From: Homarus americanus
Lineage: Eukaryota; Arthropoda; Malacostraca; Decapoda; Nephropidae
Direction of reading: 5' to 3'
Length of the DNA stretch: 64,000 bases
Assembly (NCBI RefSeq): GCF_018991925.1
Contig: NW_024735503.1
Span: 4,497,384 to 4,561,383 of the forward strand
Positions 13,201 through 55,175 of the stretch are shown in pieces. The position numbers were made by a program, and so were the translations under genes. The notes beneath the pieces were generated by a model. The model was not told where the DNA came from, did not search any database, and saw only the letters and a list, made by a program, of their open reading frames with translations. Positions within the stretch are counted from its first letter, which is position 1. Every line of letters starts with the position of its first letter.

Positions 13201-16200
13201 GACAACTAAGTGAGAGTTCAGTTATAATGAAGGAGACAAAAAGCAATGAATGTGACAGGCTATCAATTTCTGATATGACATACAGATTGCGGATGGAACA
13301 TTTACCATTGCCATTGGGTCAACAAAATAAAAAGGAGGAAGTGTTCGATGATTTGGTTGAACAAATGTCATATCCAGTAACACCCAGTAATCTCACAACA
13401 ACACTCTCTAGTACAGAGTGCAGAACAGTTGAGAGTGTTTCACCTGAAAGAGAATCAAAGTACTCAATAAAGACCAGAGAAAATAGAGAAACACCTGTTA
13501 TGGTGCATAATGAAGCTGAATGTAAAACTCCTGTAAGACTAGGGCGACAGAGGAGAAGAAGTAGCAAGTTATTAGAAACCCTGGGTGTAGAACCACTGAA
13601 AATAGGCACTGTTACTGCACCAGTGGAAGAAATACCTTTAGCAGAGAAAGATGGTCAAGATAGGTTGTCTGACCAAGAGAAGGCTAAGGTAGCAACCTCA
13701 GTAAGGGACAAGCAACTGAGCTCTAAATCAATAGATAGTATGACAGTAATTAGTCATAGTCTAAAGAGAGCTTCCCCACAGCAACGGGAAGATAGTCTAA
13801 AGAGAGCTTCCCCACAGCAACGGGAAGATAGTCTAAAGAGAGCTTCCCCACAGCAACGGGAAGATAGTCTAAAGAGAGCTTCTTCACAGCAATGGGAAGA
13901 TAGTCTAAAGAGAGCTTCCCCACAGCAACAGGAAGATAGTCTAAAGAGAGCTTCCCCACAGCAACAGGAAGATAGTCTAAAGAGAGCTTCCCCACAACAA
14001 TGGGAAGATAGTCTAAAGAGAGCTTCACAGCAACAGGAAGATAGTCTAAAGAAAGCTTCCTCACAGCAACAGGAAGATAGTCTAAAGAAAGCTTCCTCAC
14101 AGCAACAGGAAGATAGACTAAAGAAAGCTTCCCCTCAGCAACAGGAAGATAGACTAAAGAGAGCTTCTTCACAGCAACAGGAAGATAGTCTAAAGAAAGC
14201 TTCCTCACAGCAACAGGAAGATAGTCTAAAGAAAGCTTCCTCACAACAACAGGAAGATAGTCTAAAGAGAGCTTCTTCACAGCAACAGGAAGATAGTCTA
14301 AAGAAAGCTTCCTCACAGCAACAGGAAGATAGTCTAAAGAAAGCTTCCTCACAACAACAGGAAGATAGTCTAAAGAGAGCTTCTTCACAGCAACAGGAAG
14401 ATAGTCTAAAGAAAGCTTCCTCACAGCAACAGGAAGATAGTCTAAAGAAAGCTTCCTCACAACAACAGGAAGATAGTCTAAAGAGAGCTTCTTCACAGCA
14501 ACAGGAAGATAGTCTAAAGAAAGCTTCCTCACAGCAACAGGAAGATAGTCTAAAGAGAGCTTCACAGCAACAGGAAGATAGACTAAAGAAAGCTTCCTCA
14601 CAACAACAGGAAGATAGTCTAAAGAGGGCTTCTTCACAGCAACAGGAAGATAGACTAAAGAAAGCTTCCTCACAACAACAGGAAGATAGTCTAAAAAGGG
14701 CTTCCTCTTCCTCACAGCAACAGGAAGATAGTCTAAAGAGAGCTTCTTCACAGCAACAGGAAGATAGTCGAAAGAAAGCTTCTTCACAGCAACAGGAAGA
14801 TAGTCGAAAGAGAGCTTCTTCACAGCAACAGGAAGATAGTCGAAAGAAAGCTTCTTCACAGCAACAGGAAGATAGTCGAAAGAGAGCTTCTTCACAGCAA
14901 CAGGAAGATAGTCGAAAGAAAGCTTACTCACAGCAACAGGAAGATAGACTAAAGAGAGCTTCTTCACAGCAACAGGAAGATAGACTAAAGAGAGCTTCCT
15001 CATCCTCACAGCAGCAGGAAGATAGTCGAAAGAAAGCTTCACAGCAACAGGAAGATAGACTAAAGAAAGCTTCTTCACAGCAACAGGAAGATAGACTAAA
15101 GAGGGCTTCCTCTTCCTCACAGCAACAGGTAGATAGTCTTAAAGGAGCTTCCCCACAGCAACGGAAAGTGAAACATTTATCCACAGACCATATTGATAAA
15201 ATTTCAGTTCAGAGACAAGAGCCAGTAGATGATACTTCTGGAAATCCTTCAACCGTATCTCAGTTGTCATGTAAACATTTTGATGTATTATCAGTTAAAA
15301 CTGAAGAGGAAAACATCATTTGTAAGGAAAAAAGGAAAACTAGACTTCCCAGGGCAGAAATCTCATTACCAGTGTCTCCATTAAGAGAGAGTGACTTGTC
15401 TCCATCACGTGAGTGGCATGGGCGAGGTGCAAAACTTAAGGCTCAAGTGCTTATTCAGGACCAACAAGCTGGTGTAATAGACTCACAGATAATTCCAACT
15501 AGTAATGACAGATTGTCTCGTTCCAAAGAAACTACACCTGCTTCATATAATACCAAGGAGTCTTCCAGTCCAAAATTAGCAACATCACCAAGTTTGGAAA
15601 CACGGTTTTCTCCTTCCACTCTACATCCAAAATCTCCAGGCACTATTAGTTCTCCCATCAGCCCTAATGCTTCAAGGTCACCAAAGTCGCCAAGGTCTGT
15701 ACACGATAGAGAATGGCAAGCACGGGGAGCAAAGCTTAAGGCGCAGATAATGATAAGTGATCAACAAAACAGTATGATGGAGTTTACTGAAGATCGTTAT
15801 TCACCGTCGCCCCCAGCCAAAAAGTTAAAAATCGATAATTCACCCGGAACAATGAAAGATATTCGCTCATACTTTGCTGTACAGAAATCGCCAACAAAAA
15901 CATCTGATGAGAGACGTCACTCAGCTAGTTCAAGTCACGCTAGTAACTCTACAACCGTACCCAAGAAAACCAAGAAATATCCTTATATGAAAAGTGATAT
16001 TAGGTCATTCCTTTCTTCGAGTGCAAATACAAAAAGAAAATATACGTCGCCGGAAAAATCGTATTCCAAAAATGTAAAAGCAAAGAAAATTACCTTTTCT
16101 ATATTTCCTAAGAAATCACCAAAGAAAGAAAATGTTCAAGCTGTTCATCACTTGCGTAAGAAATTTGAACTTTTAGGAAATAGAACCTCAAAATTGTCTG

Positions 16201-16403
16201 CTCCCACTCTTCCTATTGCTTCATGTGACTTTGAAGGTTTTGATAGGTGCTCCCGACAATCGGGTCTCCGAGCCAAGTCTCTGTTAAGACTAGTGTCTTT
16301 GTTAGACATGAAAAGATGGTACCACTTGGGGAAGTTTCCTTTGCCAGTAGATGAGCTTTGTGATTGGGATGATGAGTTGTTAAGTTCCATACTCTTTGAT
16401 TGA
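10230..16403 (+). CDS. large SQ-repeat, AT-hook, C2H2 nuclear protein, main/terminal exon (unrecognised)
   Basis: One 6.2-kb exon encodes 2,056 residues from ATG 10233 to the TGA at 16401. Visible parts are: a C2H2 finger (C96, C99, H111, H116) next to a Cys/His-rich stretch at 57-73; an AT-hook with a G-R-P-R-K core at about 455-462; long S/T/K-rich low-complexity sequence; 39 tandem ~12-residue units at 1176-1645; two copies of EW-x2-RGAKLKAQ about 100 residues apart (from 1727 and 1827); D-I-R-S-Y-F at 1876-1881 and D-I-R-S-F-L at 1922-1927; and an aromatic, acidic C-terminal block at about 1990-2056. The finger, AT-hook and basic runs suggest a nuclear DNA-binding protein. The SQ sites and PCNA-box-like motifs hint at the DNA-damage response, which is inference only. 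An acceptor at 10229 means a 5' exon exists upstream. I cannot assign an orthologue. Confidence 0.85.
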   Translation, partial: VMPGTSEGGGLSPISVVVTTVITPTSITASESPTSSDNTRRRVSPIKLVGVGGLERQNYCCGHWFPSSKSFHRHLAEKALVDLTHEMKLIELGMLRCAHCSMWVHVDNMSGHLRKSHGIIKVNKTSKIIPGNTVNEISGISADTLKTGTNFVIKVSGQSAVRSSNGEISSSMANSSTVKLVTTSSGSLYHKVHQLQHAATTGMGKVIVHKSTPTSVPVVSRGPRIVMKSVGRKNVIPLGSTSKGLSLPKSSQAVSTAATTARNINGLTTVQITGGNMTVLNNTREKTSSTKSVVSHDGLSNMNGQSFKFIKKIANVKTKNKTLDSQPTDASPSTELPLSAKTKEKGKVSANGETAALKPSQVKKSRKQVLKPSIPDVSYDANTSLNVNGKIKKRGKKQSAEAELFNAEKVNSGNPSVNHKGHRRKSREAPDSENYTPKTSRQTSKGVRGGLKKKKRGPGRPRKIRIDETPDLSEIDSLFDEVNKEDLENEPVLKTKKEEENVPTVELDLFTLPSLNEQVSVLLTEPQNPNFKVYASMDAIFVGDSALGDVTNQIGYVTDANNVVYVNPSHFLFPNVEDLENFVPSPILTMKGSKVGFTPVRQMWKLNANKAHTPVVLRDNKFITLNVSKEASKESNCDVGSEKVCLDDRESQVASVSLRQNGKEKLVKDTNVDANQTENVLNVKPLRIVKSDVGQDTDCTKNVITSKVSGTSETETSSRITKEIKALLSPKRRDLRRRTSSQSRDGKEEEKAIKCSEESLPVLSSVGDISLIGKGSPGLNQSTDDDSQSKMQSNIIFTQEVISEGSKSPVILQKTSVSSSVVTEALELPNISDMEETTQKEEVQNSVTPCKLNSESTLELETPLCFSQFKSGNTLIVPQELMSEDLVLPVISKTKQTPSPCNNINNDALIVGFKENETEEALKHLSQSEMNHISPVADLDTPKKKDMPRRRRRRSRTKSADTVGRSMETRQGAESGCNDKDDLRHSRRKTRQLSESSVIMKETKSNECDRLSISDMTYRLRMEHLPLPLGQQNKKEEVFDDLVEQMSYPVTPSNLTTTLSSTECRTVESVSPERESKYSIKTRENRETPVMVHNEAECKTPVRLGRQRRRSSKLLETLGVEPLKIGTVTAPVEEIPLAEKDGQDRLSDQEKAKVATSVRDKQLSSKSIDSMTVISHSLKRASPQQREDSLKRASPQQREDSLKRASPQQREDSLKRASSQQWEDSLKRASPQQQEDSLKRASPQQQEDSLKRASPQQWEDSLKRASQQQEDSLKKASSQQQEDSLKKASSQQQEDRLKKASPQQQEDRLKRASSQQQEDSLKKASSQQQEDSLKKASSQQQEDSLKRASSQQQEDSLKKASSQQQEDSLKKASSQQQEDSLKRASSQQQEDSLKKASSQQQEDSLKKASSQQQEDSLKRASSQQQEDSLKKASSQQQEDSLKRASQQQEDRLKKASSQQQEDSLKRASSQQQEDRLKKASSQQQEDSLKRASSSSQQQEDSLKRASSQQQEDSRKKASSQQQEDSRKRASSQQQEDSRKKASSQQQEDSRKRASSQQQEDSRKKAYSQQQEDRLKRASSQQQEDRLKRASSSSQQQEDSRKKASQQQEDRLKKASSQQQEDRLKRASSSSQQQVDSLKGASPQQRKVKHLSTDHIDKISVQRQEPVDDTSGNPSTVSQLSCKHFDVLSVKTEEENIICKEKRKTRLPRAEISLPVSPLRESDLSPSREWHGRGAKLKAQVLIQDQQAGVIDSQIIPTSNDRLSRSKETTPASYNTKESSSPKLATSPSLETRFSPSTLHPKSPGTISSPISPNASRSPKSPRSVHDREWQARGAKLKAQIMISDQQNSMMEFTEDRYSPSPPAKKLKIDNSPGTMKDIRSYFAVQKSPTKTSDERRHSASSSHASNSTTVPKKTKKYPYMKSDIRSFLSSSANTKRKYTSPEKSYSKNVKAKKITFSIFPKKSPKKENVQAVHHLRKKFELLGNRTSKLSAPTLPIASCDFEGFDRCSRQSGLRAKSLLRLVSLLDMKRWYHLGKFPLPVDELCDWDDELLSSILFD
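13758..15167 (+). repeat. coding minisatellite, 39 units of ~36 bp
   Basis: Inside the large exon about 39 units encode variants of S-L-K-R-A-S-S-Q-Q-Q-E-D. Most are 36 bp. Units of 33 bp (one serine fewer) and 42 bp (two serines more) keep the frame. Proline (ASPQQ) replaces the second serine mainly in the first units, and R versus K at the fourth position alternates in blocks. About 31 units carry an S-Q dipeptide. K-R-A-S matches the basophilic (PKA-type) consensus. The repeat makes up about 470 of 2,056 residues. Confidence 0.95.
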
Positions 16404-17050
16404 AATTTATGGAGAGCATTTAAAAGATAACTTTTTTATTATTATAACTCTGAAACCTTTTCTCATTGGTTCTATAGTAATTACTTTTGTTCCTATTTAT
16501 GTAAATATACTTAATGGATTCTAAATTTCAGTAGTACAATATTGAACTTTAAACTTGTATCTTTGTAATAAGTAAAATTTCACTTCATGGCAATATGCTG
16601 AAGGGAAATGTTATACAGCACTGAAGATTTTCTGTTTCATAGTTTCTTACTATGTTCAAAGAAATATTTTCATGAATCAGGTATTATTCTCTAAACTGTG
16701 ACTTGAAATCGTACAAGATATAACTTAGGTATTTTTCTCTGTAAAATTTGTCAGATATATACTTGGTGTATGAGTTATTGCACAATTTACAGCCAAGTAC
16801 TGACCTTAGCTGTCAGTTGTGTAACAAGGTTCACAAAACATTAATTTTGTCCATGTAAAATGATACAATCAACCATGTGAAGGAGAATGGAGACATGAGA
16901 TGGTGTTGGACCAGAGTGTAATGTAGATGCCATTGTCAGATTGATCATTATAGTGTTCTGGTAATTTATGTTGTTTAGAAACCTCAACACACGCACACAC
17001 TCTCTCTTTTTATTATGATTGATATTAATAAATACAGTATATTCACAAAC
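16404..17050 (+). terminator. 3' UTR with AATAAA poly(A) signal
   Basis: AT-rich sequence after the TGA of the SQ-repeat gene. The first clear canonical signal is AATAAA at 17027-17032, about 625 bases past the stop, followed by a T-rich tract at 17057-17084 that could serve as a downstream element. Confidence 0.5.
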
Positions 17051-17379
17051 AAGTAGCTTTTTTTTTTCTTTTTTTTTTTTTTACAAACAGCATTGTGAAA
17101 AATGCATTTGGAGTACCTGTGCTATCTTCCCTTAAATATTTTCAACTTATAAAAAATACAACTGTTGCATAATAAAACCCTCTTTAAAATGCAAACTTGA
17201 TACAGGATATCATCACATTTGGGGTAAGTGACATACACATTAGCTAGGTTTCTCACGTGGAGTTCTTTTGTATCATAGATGTCAGGTAATTGGAAATTGA
17301 CGTGGGAGAGGAAGTGACAAAGATGTGAGCATTGGGATTAATTTATTTTTTAAGGCTTTATCAGTTGTGTTAAAACTGA

Positions 17380-17651
17380 GACCAAGGATGTTCTTGGTGG
17401 TATGGCAGGATATGGAGACAGACCAAGGATGTTCTCGGTGGTATGGCAGGATATGAAAACAGACCAAGGATGTTCTCGGTGGTGTGACAGGATATGAAAA
17501 CAGACCAAGGATGTTCTCGGTGGTGTGACAGGATATGAAAACAGACCAAGGATGTTCTTGGTGGTGTGGCAGGATATGAAAACAGACCAAGGATGTTCTC
17601 GGTGGTGTGACAGGATATGAAAACAGACCAAGGATGTTCTCGGTGGTGTGA
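17380..17651. repeat. 41-bp minisatellite, ~6.6 copies
   Basis: The unit starting GACCAAGGATGTTCTCGGTG repeats with an exact 41-base period from 17380, with later copies at 17421, 17462, 17503, 17544, 17585 and a partial copy at 17626. Copies differ by a few substitutions. Because 41 is not a multiple of 3 it opens long minus-strand frames that cycle through all phases. These are not genes. Confidence 0.9.
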
Positions 17652-19949
17652 CTTGTTTTGATAATGTTAATCTCACATACCTTGTCATCTCATTTACCAC
17701 TTTATTTATTTATTACTACTGTGACTCACTAGGGGAGCATCATAAATATTAATATTCCCTTGATATCAGTTCTCTTATGTGACAGATCTGATTGTTTATA
17801 TCATTACCATAAGTTTTTAAGAATTGGAATTTTGGGGAATTTCTCTTAGGAGGCTGGCAGTTAGTTTTTGCAAACTTCCATAATTACTTGACAAAAGCAG
17901 GTGCAGCTTTTATTTTCCAGTATTTAGTAAGTAAATCACTGGTGTATCAGGCTATGTATGGTGACTAGGGAAGTGTTGAACCTTGTTTGTCAGATACCAG
18001 ATAGTAAATATTTTTGTACAGTTCCTCTTCCTCAACCCCCTTGTACAGCCAAGTTAATATTATCCATATTGTTGTGAGCTTCCAAGTAAAAGAGAACATA
18101 CCAACCAATTCTCTTTTATTCTCTCCTCCTTTTCATCAGATGACTATTATTGCTTCTTATCAGCTTACTAACTACTGTACAGTACTTGAACCAGATATGG
18201 GAAAAAAAATTACATTCTGTGTTAAAGAGTATAAAAATGACTAAATTGATTTGTGTGAATTTAGGAATCCATTTACTGTGGTTAGGGGATGCCTCAATGA
18301 ATAGGTTTTATCGTGTACCAGGTATGTAAGATCTCCCTGCATCATTTATTTAAACCCAGTAGTTAAAAGTAGAAGATTCCAATAATGACTCATAACTGAT
18401 ACACATTATCAACCTAGGAATTAGGAAATATGGTGTGAACTGGTATTTTGAAGAGTGAATTTAGAAATTTGTGATTAGCAACAACCGAGATATGCAAATG
18501 TTCAATCACACTGCATGAGCTTGCCTTTGATGATTAATTGAATAACCTTGTTTGTTTATTATATTCTATCGTACTGGGTTAGTTCATTAATTATTGAGGA
18601 TTACTAATTAAACATATGTGAGTACTGTGGGGTAACATCCTCATTTAAGTACAGTAATATAGAATACATTAAACAAATTGCTTTTATTACACAAGATGCC
18701 CTTCACTCATTGATTGAGGTGCCATCCTCTGGTGTAAGGGTTGGTGACCAAGAACCACAATTCATTGTTTTGTGCAGTCATTACCAATCCTCTCAGGTTT
18801 TGTATCTCTCAGGACCCAGATTTTTATTTCAGCCATCCATCCCATTCCTTGATTTCCCCATTCCCACCTACTTTCAATTTTACCTATTAATATTTTGACT
18901 TACATTGCACCCTCATCTCTAATTTCATGGCCAAAATATCTCAATTTCCTTATTCTGTAAATTTTCAGAAATTTTCTCATTGCTCAAGTCAATCTTTGTA
19001 CTGTACTACTTCATTAATGTTCTATCAGTATAACTTATTTTCAACATTCTTTTTGTAGCACCATACGGTATTTCAAAAGTCTGTTGTCTTGTTAACCACT
19101 TGTATACGGGCCCCCCTCTGAGCTGAATAAAATCGCTTAATGTTGGTTAAATAAAATATCAAAAGTGTTGTCCATTCATCATACAATAGTACTGTACTGT
19201 ACAAATCATACCTACCATTTTAGCTGCTTCATTCTTAAACCTAACTTAATATCCCTTTTTAACAGCTGTGAAGATTATTTACTGCTTATTTTGGCTGACC
19301 AATCTTTGACTATCTTCTCTCACATCTATTGTGTATACAGTAAAGAACAGTACAGTACTATACACAAAACTTTTCATCTTTTTATGTTTCCTGTTGCTTA
19401 CCATACTTTTACAATTTCTCTAATTAGAAGGTAATAGCTTGCAGCCATGTTTTATTACCTATTTAATCTTCAAGCAACTAATAAGTTATGGTAAGTACTT
19501 TATTGTCACCCAGTTTCCTGATGCTGGTAAACATTTTCAAAATTCTAATACTGCATCACCATCACTGATACCTATTGCTTCCAAGGTTTCATTACTCATA
19601 TAATGAAAATACAAGACCCTGATTAATTGTGTGAATAAGAAACAAAGACTCCATTGCTCTTTGGAAAAACATTCATTTCACAAGCAAGGAGTCATAGGTT
19701 TAATTCTTAAGTGTAGTGGAAGAATTGGTTCTCTGTTCATTAGCCTTTACATTCGCTGCAGTAAATAAATTATTTATTGAGTAAACCTATTGGTTGTGGG
19801 TGAATCGTTTAGTAGGGTGACCCACTCGCATGTGAATGTTAAGAATCTGGATTAACACCTATTTGATCACCCTATGGGGTTAATGTGATGTTAGATCGCA
19901 CTAGGATGGAGGTAAGAAGGGAAACTCGGCTATGGCGTTTTCTGTACAG

Positions 19950-20014
<65 letters not shown>

Positions 20015-22387
20015 CAATGCAGTGCTAGGGAGTTGCTGTGAGGTGAGGAGCTTGTTGAGAAGAGGTCTTGTCTGTTTGAGAGTGCTCAGTAGAATGCCTT
20101 CCACGGCGAGGCTGTGAGCTTATGTATACACGTCCACCGGAAGTAGGCGTCGCTGGTGGCCAACCCCCCGCGAGTCTAGACGGCTAGGCTTGTCAGAGAA
20201 ACTTCTTCGCGGGATCGGCTGATCAGCGACTAACGGCAGTGGCAGTTGTAGGGAAGAGTATCCACTACAACCCTGTTCCATAACAAAAGTAAAATGTACT
20301 TAGCACAGTAATTCATTAGAACTAATTGTGATGATATTTAGAATGTTATTTATGTATTCTGTAATTACAAATGCTCTGTTGGGCAGGTCAAAGAAAGGAA
20401 AAAGTACATGTACCGAGTATGTTGAGAAATTGACAAGAACTTGCAGGTAAAACACAAGAAAAAATATGGACAAGCCATTATAAGGTATTCTCTGGATAAA
20501 TTTGAGGATATTTGATTAAAAAACAATAATGGTTTATTTGCATGAAATAGGAAATTTAAATTAAAAATGTATAACAACTAAGGAAATCCAGCTCAATATT
20601 GAACATTATAAAACTGGAGTTTGCCCAAATTCAAATTAGTTGTTTCATGAACATATACAATACTCTATTGTAATATAAAGAATTTTGTGTCAAGTTTGTA
20701 CTATAGATGGGGAGTTCAAGGAGGAAGACGTTTTATTACTGATATCCCTTGGGACTTTAGAGAGCAGTAAATGTTAAAATTACCAGTGAGTTTGTCCAAA
20801 TGTAACTAAGGCTTGGTAAGCTATGGTACCTATACTTATCCTCTTCAGCCCTGGTCAGCTTATTAGACAGTCAGGTGGTCTGTCTGTTCTCAGTTATGCA
20901 CTGGTATTTGGTGCCTTTCATTCGAATTTAACCTTTATTTCATTTGGAAATGAGTCATTTTTGAGTTATCCCACCCCCCCCTCTCCCTTCAGTAATCTTG
21001 GGGGACCCATGGGAATTCGGGGGTTTTGGGTGGGGAAAAAGAGCAAAAACGAAAGCTACTCTAACTATTTTAGGTGAATTTACCATCTTGGTTATTACCC
21101 ATTTATGACGGAAGTGGTATTAGAAAAAGTTGTTGCAATTGAAGAGATATAACTTCTGGTGAATCCAAAATTGCTCAAACCCAATTGATAGTGAAACTGC
21201 ATATAATACCCTATGATTACTGGGTATGTATGGGCTCTTGATTGTACTGGAACGTGCCAATGTTGGTCATGTCTTAAATGCTGTAACAAAATTCATGAGC
21301 TGGTTATTCCAAGAGATTAGCTGCACTTTTCTGCACTTGTGGTTTCTTTAGTCCGAGGCTGTAACCTCTAGTAGGATGGGCATCTACTAACTCCAGATAT
21401 GAACACTTGACTGAGTACTGTAGTGTCCTTTTGAGGTACTGTACACTGTAACGGTACTTATAAACTTATATTAAATCAACCTTCACCATTATAAAGTATA
21501 AACAGCCTTGTAGAACACCACTTTTAATGCATACACAAACACTCAACATCAGTATGGAATGTAGGTATTTTAGTTTAGACAATTCTAAGACACTTTTCTT
21601 CTATAATGTTTCCGTCGCAGACGACTTACACATGACGGGGAGGGAGCCCTCTAGTTAGGAGGTTATTAGGTCATTTGCGAGGGAAACGTCAAAGAAGAAA
21701 AGTTTCTAAGAATTGTCTAGATTATTGATTGCAAATATAAAATTTCAAAGATTCCGGTTTTGTCCAAAAGCAAATCTTTACCCAAATTAATTTTTTTTTA
21801 CCAATTTGACAGGGAAAGGAGTCTGACTTGATTAATCCTCCCAATTGTTCCAGATGAGTTTGTCCTTCATAATATAGTGTAGAAAAAGGAATAGTTGTAT
21901 GAAGATAATACTTCTCGCCACTCGCTCGTCTAATGTGTTTTGCTACAGTTTCCTGTGGAAGACATTATCTGATATTTCCCAAATAATAATTTTTGAGGCT
22001 AATAGGACACGTAATATGAGATATCCTAGTATTAATTTTTGCTTTTAGAATGTTCCTGCTTACAGTACTTAATATTAAAGAATTACATCGATCTTTCAAC
22101 AGTAAATAGTTTTGGGTATAGTATTATAATACTCGGTTATCCTCATCTCTGAGCTTCCCATTTTCTGATAAACAATTTCGTTCTTATCCATGTCCTTATC
22201 AAAGGTTTTCGCTTACATATTGTTATCATTCTATGCAAAACAAAATCAATATACAAATAAAGGTGGATATTACATGAGTACAATGAAATAAAGAGAAAGG
22301 ATGAATTACTAAGAAGATCATTTGGGGTGGTGGTCCAGCGCCTTAAGTCCCTACAACGCTTTCGTAAATATTGACAACACATACAAC
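17652..22387. other. intergenic region between the two genes
   Basis: About 4.7 kb without a supported gene. Contents recognised are a (TA)n microsatellite at 19952-20006 within a possible solo LTR (19889-20285). The rest is AT-rich sequence with chance frames. The last few hundred bases must hold the GGA promoter. I see no convincing TATA box, and the bases just before the ATG (about 22330-22387) are the likely 5' UTR. Confidence 0.4.
19889..20285 (-). mobile_element. possible solo LTR
   Basis: A 397-bp segment begins TGTTAGATC and ends TTCCATAACA, giving the TGTTA...TAACA inverted ends typical of LTRs. It is more GC-rich than its surroundings apart from an internal (TA)n expansion. I found no target duplication (flanks TGTGA and AAAGT) and no second copy here, so this is tentative. 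The minus orientation is a guess. Confidence 0.3.
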
Positions 22388-54582
<32,195 letters not shown>

Positions 54583-55175
54583 GTGTTACTGTAAAAACTA
54601 GACTTTATTCTATATTCCCTAATAATGTGTGGACAGACACCCCACGCATGCCCAACCCTGTGGTAAACTGTAGCTCCAGTGGGGATGTAATTTTACCTGG
54701 GGGAATGGGGAACGATCTGATAGTCGATGGTGTTGGAGTTACCCCTTGAACAAATATAGTGAGATGAAATTACTAAGGATTAATAATAATTGTTTAAATT
54801 GAGAGTTACTTTACAATCTTTAGTGTGATGGGTCTCAGTGCTGAAGTGACTTTTATGATAATTTTGCTATTACTGTATTGAAGTTAATTTTGTGAGATTG
54901 CTATTTCTTACTTATCGGAGATATACTGTAGACTATAGATATAAAGTGATATTAATATTTAATCATATTTTGGATTATCGAGTTGTGTGGTCCACTGCAG
55001 ATAATTATGAGTTGGTTAGTCACGAGATATAGTACCTTTGTAGATTTCTTTATATTTATGTGTTTCACAAAGATAACAGTTTAATGTATACTGCTTACAG
55101 CTTGAAGCTTTTAAATGGTACGAGAGTGAGTGTACAGAAGAGTATTAAGAGCTTTATTTGCTGGAAGGTAATTGA
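54583..55175 (+). terminator. GGA: GGA 3' UTR region
   Basis: Follows the TAG at 54582. No canonical AATAAA lies before the next transposon. The first one is at 55219-55224, inside that element's left part. The real signal may be a variant such as AATAAT (54765-54775) or the transposon-borne AATAAA. Low certainty on the end of the transcript. Confidence 0.3.

Noticed and set aside
13750..15120. 456-codon open frame on the minus strand opposite the SQ repeat
   Set aside because: It is the mirror of a 36-bp tandem unit with no stop in that phase. The sense frame has flanking non-repetitive coding sequence and the antisense does not.
13758..17651. CRISPR-like arrays
   Set aside because: The regular repeats at 13.7-15.2 kb and 17.4-17.65 kb have no unique spacers; they are contiguous minisatellites in an animal genome.
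17282..17700. Two overlapping ~100-residue minus-strand frames with H-P-W-S-V-F-I-S-C-H-T-T repeats
   Set aside because: Both are products of the 41-bp minisatellite, which opens all phases.
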